Shown piece after piece: positions 24,301-36,300 of a stretch of 64,000 bases of DNA (the first letter of the stretch is position 1; each line of letters starts with the position of its first letter). Source of the stretch: Mytilus galloprovincialis (Eukaryota > Mollusca > Bivalvia > Mytilida > Mytilidae). Under the pieces are notes generated by a model, which worked only from the letters and a program-made list of their open reading frames with translations, did not search any database and was not told the origin of the DNA. The stretch is from NCBI RefSeq assembly GCF_965363235.1, contig NC_134846.1, forward strand, positions 74,498,724 through 74,562,723, written 5' to 3'. The position numbers and the translations under genes were made by a program.

Positions 24301-27300
24301 GTTTAATAAAAATCTACATTTTTCATTTTTATTTTTCACAGAAGTAAAATGACCCCTTGACTAAAGGAAGTCCCTCATTTAATTGATTCCTCATGTGGGT
24401 TATTTTTGTTTTGTCCATGTGAAAAATAAAGAATAGTACATTAAATGATTTGGTATTTTAATAATTTAAATACATATCATTTGTTACAACTTGCAGCAAG
24501 TGTAATATCAATAAATTAGTGAATAAACTACTATTTATTATCTTTATGGTAGTATTGCATCTTTGAAGTTTGTCAATCAGCCATGCTTTTATTCTTATTC
24601 TGTGTAAGAACCTCCATGCAGATGAAAAAGCATTTGCCAAGTTCACGATTTTAAAAAACAGAGGAAATCAACACAAGTTCAAAATCTAGGATGTTAGAAT
24701 TATCTTGAGAGAAAACGTTTTTGATTGGCTGATTAATTTGATCATGAGAAACATAGAATTTGATTGGGTGAACACAAATATCGTCCTTGGACACAGTTCA
24801 AAATCGGGAACCATCATATTTTTCGTGTAGATTTTCACAAAATCGTGTTTTAGAGGGTTTTTCACGATCATGATCGTGCAATCGTGACAAAGGGTCAAAA
24901 TCGTGTAATACACGCCTAAATCGTGAAAGTTGGCAGGTATGGCCTTCAGATATATAGCAAACTTTAAACAGGATATTTACAAATAGAAAAGATTAATCAA
25001 CCCTACCTGGAAGTATAGTTTTTGTCATTTCTTCTCATTTTTTCCATTTCAATCTGTAAATATAAATACATAAACTATTGACAAAAAGCTATGTCTCATC
25101 TGTGAATAATTTTGATTGTAAAATGCATATGTTGAGATTACAAAATGCCAACATTTAAAGCATGTATAAACTATGCAAAACAGTCAAAATTCAAAGTTAA
25201 TGAACCATGACTGAAGATGCCAGGCAAAGTAATCTCCTTAGAAACAATGCTAATATAAACTGTTGACACAGAGATATGTCTCAACTGTCAGCATAAACTC
25301 CATCTGATGGACAGCAACATTGCTAACTAATTCAAAGTCCCTGGACCACCAACTAGTGGGTAGGGCATCATATGGTTGACACAAACTTTAACAAATTGTT
25401 GACACATTTTAAATGTTGGCCAAGTAAAAAAAAATACTTTAAAATATTATGAGCTGCTTCTAAAATGGCAACATTTAGAAATAAGCAAAGACAGCTTTGC
25501 TCTGAGGCAGACGAGTGTGTCAAAGATAAATTGAAACATCTGCCTATAGAATATTACTTTATGAGCAAGCACTATAAATCTTACTCAAGAGTTGAAACAT
25601 AGCTGTGTATATTCCTATTACCTTTACATATAATTAAAGTGTAATATTCATTGTCGGATCTCAGTGAGCAACTAACCAATCAAAATCAGACAGTATGACC
25701 ATTGAAAGGCGATTGGACAAAATCTGAGGAAAAGTTTACATAAAATAAACTATATTTCTAAACACACTTTGATATATATATTACTACAGTTACCTCTCTT
25801 GCAACCAACTGCTTAGCAGCATATGTCAGCTGTTTGTGTTGTTTCATACCAGTGAAACGTACAACTTCATCTACATGGCTGAAAATAGAAGTCAACATCC
25901 TTTCATTAAAATTGTCACCTCATGGTATGCAAGTAAATTTATAAATTTTTTAAAGATTTTTCATTCTTGCTTTCTAATTTATAGCAATGTTTATATTTCT
26001 CATACCTCCCTTTATAATCTCATTCTAGCATGTTCACTTCCAATGTAGAGTGTCACAACTAGTTCAACCTTAACCCTCTTGCTGCCGGAGGGACACATGT
26101 GTCCATACCGGCAGTGCCGGAGGGACACATATGTCCATACTTTTATTTTATACAAGCACCTGTTTATTTCTGTATTTATTTCTTATTAAACATTAAAAAT
26201 GATACGGTGTATTGTTTTTTTTGGGGGGGCCTTCAATATTACGTCATGTGGACATGACGTCATATATCGGATGACGTAATAGCCGGTCCTTGTGACGTCA
26301 CATACGTTTAGCTACTGTAGCTGGAATGATGTCTCAGCAAAATGATGACATTGATTACAATGAAGACGGAGATGAATCGGATATCAGTGAAAATGAAAGT
26401 GGAATGGAGACAGACGAGGATATGGATGAGCCAGGTGACATTTCTCATGGTCCATGGATATGTGTACCGACGGATGAGACTTATGTTATGCCTGTAATTC
26501 CAAACGATTTTGTACAGGCACCTGCACCTCAAAACCGCCCAGCTGTCACCGCCCGACCAATTGATTATTTTGATTACTTTACAGTAGATAATGAAAACGA
26601 TACAAATGTGATAGATATTTTGGTATCTGAAACAAATAGATATGCAACACAAACTATTCAATCCAACCAACAGCCTTTACCCACTTTTTCTAGGATGCAT
26701 CACTGGATACCAACTGACCGTACGGAAATGAGAGCATTTGTTGGGCTGATGATGACAATGGGGATGATAAAAAAACCAACCATCGAATCTTATTGGAATA
26801 AGTCAGGAGACACTTACCTATATCACTCACCATCATTTTCGCAGATTTTCAGTAGAAACAGATTTCAAAATATTTTACGTTTCCTACACTGCAATGATAA
26901 CAGAACTGCTATTCCTAGGGGTTCTCCAGGTTATGACCCAGGACACAAAATTAGGCCAATATTTGATATTTTGAATAACACTTTTCATACAAAATACAAT
27001 CTTGCAAGAGATCTAACAGTAGACGAGTCCATGGTTGGATTTAAAGGAAGACACAACTTAGTTCAGTACATGCCTGGAAAAAAATCGCATCGATGGGGTG
27101 CAAAACTGTTCGTTTTGGCCGAGTCTGACACTGGTTATACTAGTCAAGTGATGTTATATTCAGGTACGTATTTATACTAGATATTAAATTAAACCACAGA
27201 TACATGTATATTAATGTCTGGTAAATTTGACTTTAATTATAATTACTCACATAAATAAGTTATGTGCTAACTTAAATTATAATGTTTCTGAGCGAATAGT

Positions 27301-30300
27301 TGCAAAACATTATGTTAAAAATTAATGACTTAATATGTCAGCTTGTGTCACTTGTCATTGCGGCCATTCATATTTTAATCCAATGTTTATGTATTTAAAG
27401 ATTTTTTTTGTAGAAGTAACCATTTTTGTATGAATAATATGCTGTATCGCTAATTTTTAAACTCATTGCAGGTAAACAAGCAAGAGTTCGCAGAGCTGTA
27501 CATGGTTTAGGATATACTGTAGTCACAGACCTATCCTCCAAACATCGCGGTAAAAACCATCATCTTGTACTAGACAACGCATTTACCAGTCCTACTTTAT
27601 GCCGGGATCTGTATACACACAATATTTACAACACAGGTACTGTCCGGGTGCACAGAAAAGGGATGCCTAGATCTTTTAAGACAACTAGAGTTGCAAAAGG
27701 GGAAAGAGTAGCAAGACAACAAGGACCCATAATGGCCATGAAGTACGGAGACAGGAAGGAAGTCACATTCTTATCAACATTTGAAGGACCTAGGTAACAT
27801 ATTTTCTTCTGAATTCATGTACACAATACAAATTTTTGATATGTATGTATGCCAGTTAACACGCATGTTCATTGAATTGGGTCAATTCCGTCAATAAATT
27901 AACAGCCTTCCGTCAAAAAATTAACAGGTTTTCTGTCAACACATTAGGTCCTCCGTCAACAAATTCACAGGTATTCCGTCAACATATTAAACAAAACAAA
28001 ACTTTCTTCTGTCATCGAAATATTTTCAGCTACCTAAAATTAATCAATTAAGCCATGAATGTAGGTTAAATTAACAAGTATACAATGTGAGAAAAAGGTA
28101 ATTTCGTATATATATACATAACATAACAAATATGTTTCAAACCATTAATCAGTTATTCATTCAGATAAGTTAATTATATAAATACTTTAGAATAAAAATG
28201 TTACCAAAAATACTCATTTCAAGATCAGTAACACCATTCCGTTTTCAACAGTTTAAAAAGAACCGAAAACAGCAGAGGTGTGGAGAGACATGTTCCAAAA
28301 GTTGTAGATATATACAACAGAAAAATGGGTGGTGTTGACCTTGCTGACCAACATATTCAAGTGTATGACCCTGACTTTAGATCTGTGAAACTGTGGAAAA
28401 AGCTGTTGGTAAACATGATATTAAGAGTAGTAGGTAGGTGTGCCATTTAGCAATATGTTTTTAAGTACGCGTAGTTATTAGTTCCTCCAGTCGTTTTTAT
28501 GCAGACATCGTTGGTTTATTTTAATTTTCTTTGGTTTTCGGTCGTCAGCATCTATACATCAATAAATTTAACAGCTATAAAGTTAATTGAAGTTTGATGA
28601 GGTTATGAATTTAGTTGTAATCATTTCAATTTAACGTTTTAAACTTATTGTTATCTATGTATACAAAAAAAAGAAAAATTGATAAAAAAACGTTTCGAAA
28701 AAAAGTAAGTTTTCATTTCTCCGGGAAGTAATTGTTCGTTCATCTTTTTTTTTAATTTCATAGGAAACGCATATGTATTGTATCAGAGGAACAGACGACT
28801 ACTCCCTAAGATGACAAGGATGGAATTCCATTCCCAAATTTATCACCAGTTGATTGGAGATTTAAGAGTTGACAGGAATATTCCGCGAGGGCCATGCAAT
28901 GGAAGTCGACGACTTGTTGAAAGACACTTCATTGAAAATTTGCCAGGTAGTTATGATCATACATAGATTTTAGTAGAACTAAAATAGATAAAAATAAGTA
29001 TCTATAGTTTTAAACTGGCCTGTCCCTTATTTACAAAGGCCAAATAAATAAACAGATGAAGTGATATCTAAAAAAGAAAGTATTGATTTAGAATACTATA
29101 AAAACGCCTTAATTTATATGTACAGTGCCTCAATATTATTGTTCATTTACAAAAGAAATTATAGATTATATTGTATCATTTTATTTATATATAACTGAAT
29201 TAAAAAAATGATAACCTCATTTATTGTAGGAAAATCACGGCGTCCATGTCATGTGTGTTCCAGACAGACACTCGGTGGAAGGAACGAAAAGAGGTCACGT
29301 GTCCGTACATGGTGCCCGGATTGTAACGTGGGACTGTGTCTGGGATATTGTTTCCGCATTTATCATAAATGTCAAAATTTTGCAACCCATCGACGGGGTA
29401 TTAACGAGGAATAAATAAATGAAAAATAATAACAATTTGTTTTCTTTTTGTATCATTTATTGACTGGTATTAATTATTACGGCAAATGAGACAGATTTAT
29501 TACAAATTATACATTTCTCCCATACTAAAAAAATATCTGTATTTCTAAAACAAATATTATATATACTATATCAGCGAAAAAATGTGTTCTTGTTCTTATA
29601 TTTATCTGAGAAAGAAACTCAATATACTAATAGGATTACGTTAGAGCAACAGACGTCGGATTACACAAGATAACGTCAAAAAAAGTACGCAATCTACTAC
29701 AATATATAGATATTATGACGTTCATTAATTCAATGACGTAACGCATTCAACGACTTTGGGATATAAAAAATAACAAAATATAGAAGATGAAATGTTTATG
29801 AAATAGCTTACATAGGTTTTTGAGTTTAAATAAAGAGCAAACGATGTAAAACAAAGGTTTAATTTTTGCCATTTTCCCGTATTTCCTGGCGTATCAAATG
29901 CAACCTTGAAAAACGGTCGGCAGCAAGAGGGTTAAAACTGATATTTAAAATTGAAAATGGAAATGGGGAATGTGTCAACAAGACAACAACCTGACCATAG
30001 AAAAGATGTTGCTTTTCCTCCAATGAGTATTCAGCATTCAAGAGCAAATGTTTGATTAGCTTACACATTCCTTTCAAATACTTGTTCAAATAAATGAATT
30101 TATAATTTATATTTTCATTACCAGATACTCAGCAAATTAATAAAACTTACGGATCTAATACATAAGAGAACTGTCCTTCAATTGTTTTCTCCTGATGATA
30201 AGTCATATTGTATGCAATCATTATACGTATCAACTGAGCCATTTCCTCCTTCTCTCGTGTACTGTACAGCTGTGTATTGACAGGTCGGAAGTTTGGCTGT

Positions 30301-33300
30301 ATTATGTCCATCAGGGGAGGCAACACTTCCATTGTCATAGAGGCTGTGTTCAGATATTTCCGTACAGAAGGTGACATGTCTGACATCAAGGAACTTATGA
30401 GATTGGTAAACTTGTTATGTTTGGTCAAGGCCTACAATAAAATATATTTCATAAATCCTTGCCCACTGAAACTATTAACACACAAATCAAGCATAGGACT
30501 ATCATTTTTTTACCACATTTCTTAATCCAATGTTTATTTCATTGCTATTTAGACACTCAAATGTTTGATGCTGAGCCTAATCGTGGATTAATTCGCACTA
30601 AATAGAACTCTAGAAAACATTGCACCTTTAACTTGTTCTTAATCTTATAGATGTAAAATATCTCTTTAAATGATCACTGCTTATCAAATTAGTATATACA
30701 AACATGATACCGGAATATATTGATTGATGAACATGTTGACACCCATTGAGTAACTTCTATTGTTAGTGTATATGTTTGGTTTCCAAATGGTCTGACAATA
30801 TTCATCATTAACAAATATGCTTTTTGTAGGTTTCATAACGAATGATAATGAGATATTGCTTGATATGACAATGAGATATCGCTTGATATCAACTGGAGTT
30901 ATTTAATTTCAATATAATAGTATACAAGCCTAATATTATTGCTATTTAAATAAATCTTCCTTCTGTTCAAAACTGTTATAAAAACTTACATCATACTGAC
31001 TGTGGGGATACTGAATTCGAGGCGGTTGATTGGCAGCAAATAAAAGATGAAATGTCACTGCTATATATGGCACATATCCCATTAAGCTATAGTCTTGTAT
31101 ATGCATGGTATACTGGTTTACTGAATCAACAAAGGTTAACCAGTCCATAGCAAAATTTAACTGAAAAATAATAAAAATACATAATCACATGAACAAAATA
31201 TAGTGACCTTCCTTAAAATCTGCCTTTAAAAATTATTTCGAGCTGTTTTATATATAAAATACTGATCAAACATTCATGTACATCACATGAAGAGAAGGAC
31301 AAGTTGCCACATGTGGAGCATGATCTGCTCACACTGCAACAGCACCTGAGAGCAACCCCAGTTTTTGTGGGGTTTGTATTGTTTAGTCTTAGTTTTCTAT
31401 ATTGTGTTTTGTGTACTATTGTTTGTCTTTTTCTTTTTTAACCATGGCGTTGTCAGTTTATTTTCGACAAATGAGTTTGAATGTCCATTTGGTATCTTTT
31501 AACTTTTTTTCAATACACTAAAATGTCTGACATGCAGCAATATATACATGTATTAGTTTATGTGTCCATTAAATCTTGAGGACAACATTCTTTCTATAAT
31601 GAATTCAAAACTTTAATTGAACTTTTTTTCCGAAAAAGACTAACCAAACACTGTAATGTGTTTCTCGAAGATGAACCATATAAATGAAGTCAAGGTCAGG
31701 TGCTATTTGATAGAGACATGTACACTTATCTATACAGACCAAATTTACTTGACATCTTAAAATAGGTAAACTTGATCATTATAGTTCTAGTTCATAAGGT
31801 TAAAACAAGCATGATGACATGATGACATGTCATCATTTCTTAACACATTATTCTGACTCAAGAGCTGATAGACATTTACTCTTACTTAATAACTCCTGCT
31901 ATCAAAGAAGCAATAAGCTTGGGATTAAACCAACACCTGCTCTTACTTATGCTAACTAAAACAAACAAAGTGATATTTTCTCAATTTTTAAGAAGCAGCC
32001 TTATACATTATAAAACATTATAAGTACTTTACTATTTATAAACCTTCAGGTAGAGACCTTCAAAATCTAACACATTTTTTTTTATTCATGTCATCAATGT
32101 ACTTACTCCCTCCATTTTAGGATCTTTATATTTGCATTCACAATAATTTTCAAACAATCCTTGTATAACTTTGTCATATTCTCCAGCAGCATACGTAGAA
32201 TGTAAAATATTATTAAATCTGAAAAGTAATCATTGCAGAATAACACAAAATTAACATGTGTATTATATATATAAATAGATATGATAAAAACTTTAATATA
32301 AGGTACACTCTAATTTTGAAGTGTAAAACATATAAAAGGTGATACTATAAACTATCATACATCAGTTTTTATTTTTATGAAATTGTCTGAAAGACTATTT
32401 ACTGGGTATGAACTATTTTCTAAATGCAAACATTTCCCTGTACTTTCTGTATAATAAAACACTTATTTACTGGCTATTTTGATAATTGCAAGATTATTGT
32501 TCCCCTGGAATGGGTTTCACAATAAAACTTACGACTAAGATAAACCGTCAGGCATGAACAATTCAGTATACTTACAATCAATCCTAATCGTAAGTCTTAT
32601 TGTGAAACTGACTCCTAGACACCAACTATTTACCTCCACTTTGCCTTGGTGTAACAATATTATCCTCATAGCCAGTAAAAAGGTTGTATCACCTTGAATA
32701 CTCTATGCAGTTTTAAAGAGAGGTAACTTTTCTTCTTCATTAAAGCAGTATCTTCTATTCAACGTTTTCCTACTGCTTGAAGGCCATTGACATGCAGGGA
32801 TTTATTAAATATATAACATATACCTACCTTGCAGGTAATGATTGATTATTTACTTGAACTTCATTATTCTTTATATCTTGTATAGTTATAAATTTGTTTC
32901 TGAAAAAAAAAACCACAAAAACATTTCATCATTTTTGTAACATCACAGGAACACTAAAGCCATAAAAGATAAGATATTCAACAAGTACATCAAATCATAA
33001 TTTTGTTTCATGTAATGAAGTTGCTAAATTGTTGTTAACAGGGATCTGTATTTCTGTCTAGATAGAAGCTTTCAACAAAGAAAGTAAAATATTTCCTTTT
33101 CTGTTCTTTGATTTATTTCACAAAACCATTTTATAAGTCTTTTATGTTTTGATTTATGAGGTTATAATTGATTTTTTTTTTTACTTTTTTTTATTTCAAT
33201 GATTTTTTTCTATGTATTCCAAAACCTACATGGAGAAGAACAGAGAAAGAAAGGAAACAACAAGGATGGACAAGTGTGTAAGTAGCCAGAACAGCGGCAA

Positions 33301-36300
33301 AGGATAGAAAAGGGTGGAATAGCAGCATGGAGGCCTTATGTGACTTCTGGAGGGAATTAAGGTTAAGGTAAGGACTTCTAAAAATGACATGGGACTATTT
33401 TCCAAGCTTCCAAAGTGGGGATTTTAAAAGAGAGATTTATCAAAAAGCCTTTTCACATTGTCTTTCTGAACATTTTATAGTACTTTGGCAGTTAAATTAT
33501 GACTCAAATGATCAAAGAACAGGTAGCTTAGGCAACTCCATAGAGTGCAAATTAACAATGTTTTGTAAATAATTTGTCAAGTTTTACAGGATTAACATTT
33601 GCTGACATTACACGATATGACACCTCGTCAAGAGACTGCTCTTCAGATAGTCATTTACAAATACTTAAAAAATAAATGGAAGGCTCCTAATATTAAATGT
33701 TGAGTTAACCATGTTCAATTTTGAAATATTGGTATATACTTACTTTTTAGCTCTTGGTATTGAGAATATTTCATACCATAATGAAAATAAACTTTTATTT
33801 GTGTCTTTCTGTCCAATTGTCACATGCTGCACCATTTTCACTGTTAGTTCTTTACATTTTCTTTGAATAAACTGTGATAAAATATAAATCTATTGACATC
33901 AGATATACCTTATTTTTGCAACACAAAAATCTAAACTTCATTTAATTATCAATGACATACAATGTATTACTGTAGATAACACTCCTACAAATCTCTTATA
34001 TATAAATCACAAATCTCTTTTGATAGTGAGGTTACTTTGAAAATCAAACTTTATTTATGTTTGTAATTATGTAATTACTAGAGCAAAGTTATATAACGGA
34101 AGATATATCTCTCATGCAGTTTCCAAAGTTCAATTATGAAAGTACATGTATATGTATTGAACATCATTAAACAGTAAAACTTGTATCAGTTGTATTCATA
34201 TGACACATACAAAAGACTAATTTTGCAGATATTTCAAAAAGTTCACCTGATTATGAAAATATTTGAAGTATTTTCAAGTTGATGTGACCACAACTTCATG
34301 GTTAATAAATATCCTTAAACCAAAACTTTATACTGATACATTGTTGTCTTCATTGAACAGTGAAACCTGCCTGTGTCATACCCTTAATTTGGTATACTTT
34401 TTCAAAAGTTTTCATAATTATGAACTAATGTAGAACGTTTAAAATTGATTTGAACACAACTTCATCATAAAACATTTAAAATCAAAATGAAATAAGCTAA
34501 CACTGACCATATAGGTCATCTCAAGCTAACACTGACCATATAGGTCATCTCAAGCTAACACTGACCATGTAGGTCATCTCAAGCTAACACTGACCATATA
34601 GGTAATCTCAAGCTAACACTGACCATATAGGTCATCTCAAGCTAACACTGACCATATAGGTCATCTCAGATAAGAAGGACCTTCTCACAGCCTAGTACCT
34701 TTCTTATATCCCTCATTATATTCTTACCTGTAAGGTATTTAGACATGATCTAATATCATTATCTGTCTTCTCACATAAAGCTAATAATGTTGTCATGTCA
34801 GACTTCATATGTTCTTGTTTAATGACCTGAAATAGCATTGAACTTGAGTTGTTAACAGAAAAGAACCAATATCAAGGTTTTTTTATTTGTCTCGTTGGTA
34901 CTCATACCATATCTTCTTATAACTACTTAAAAAAGATATTTTTTTAAATCTTTTATAAATTTTATTTTTTACTAATATCTTAATTTTTCAAGTTTCTACA
35001 TAAATCACATATACTCTTTCATTACTTTAGTTTTTTATAATCCATTAACTATACCAGGGACTTTATTACTAAATTACTGATTATTAAGCTGCCTGCTTAA
35101 AGCTACCATCCAACAATAAACTTCGTTTCGTATCTCTGATATACGATGCTGAGTAGTTATTTGCGTATTTCATAGTTCATTGTAATTATATAATTATTAG
35201 TAGTTGTTAATATAAAATCTGATTAATAGCCATTTACAATGACAAAACATATCAGAATGATGAATTATTAAACTTCGACGTATCGTTTTAAAGAACATCC
35301 CAGTTGTGTTAAATAGTTTCCATATAAAACAAGATGGCGGCTACTGAAAATTCAACGAAAATACCTCAAAGTTCAAAGATCAATATTTAAGCTAGAGGCT
35401 CTAAAGAGCCTGTGTTGCTCACCTTGGTCTATTTGCATATCATAAACTAAGAACATAAATGGATTCATGACAAAATTGTGTTTTGGTTATGGTGATACGT
35501 TCTTGCTGCTTACAGTTATCTCTATCTATTATAATGAACTTGGCCCAGTAGTTAAATATTTTGTAAAAATTTACCAACTTTACAAGATCTGTTAAAAAAT
35601 GACTATAAAGGGCAATAACTCCTTTGGGCCATGTGAGCTAAAAACGATCCGAGAAATCTTTTAAAAAACAACATATTGCAATGACAAAGTGTATTAAATT
35701 TCATAAAAACAATTTTTTGCCAAACCTGAACATAAAGTAATGAAGAACACTTTGTAAAGGTGAAATGATTTGCTATTAAGTCACATGACATCAGCTATGG
35801 CCGAGATCAGTTTGATAATTTGTATAGACATCGTTATAAGTGACCAGTCCCATTAGTACAGAAAGTCCCTGACTATAATGAAGACTTTTGAAACAAAATG
35901 TAAACATTTACCCATGCTATTTTGTTGTTTTTTCTGTAACAAAATATTCTGTGTTGCTCTACATAAATAATTTCCTAAGCAGTGTAAATTTTTTTTATAA
36001 ATAAAGTGCCAAAATATTATAAGTACCACATACGGACTACTCCTCCAATACATTCAATAAGATTAAAACGATTTTCAAGAAATTAACTGAATATTCAGCC
36101 AATGTAATGATCCTATTTTTTGCAATCAAAGCATGGCTCATATTTTTTTATCAGAACTATAATATTATTTTATAAATCACAGTCTTGGATCATATCTTTC
36201 TTGCTTCTAAAAACAACATGCAAAGTTATTGGTCAATGTCAAAATATGAGAAATATTACCGTTGGCCCTTCTTTATATTACCTCATATAATCTAGCAGCA

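Larger units (their letters stand above)
26070..29935 (+). mobile_element. Full-length piggyBac transposon inserted in CHTF18 intron 18
   Basis: The element runs 26074-29931. The left end CCCTCTTGCTGCCG is matched exactly by CGGCAGCAAGAGGG at the right. The target site TTAA is duplicated at 26070-26073 and 29932-29935. This 14-bp inverted repeat and TTAA duplication are the hallmark of piggyBac. It carries one transposase gene on the plus strand, opposite to CHTF18. Identical end repeats, an exact target duplication and an unbroken gene suggest a recent, possibly still mobile, insertion. The nearest CHTF18 exons are 196 bp to the left and 216 bp to the right, so the host splice sites are untouched. 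Confidence 0.97.
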
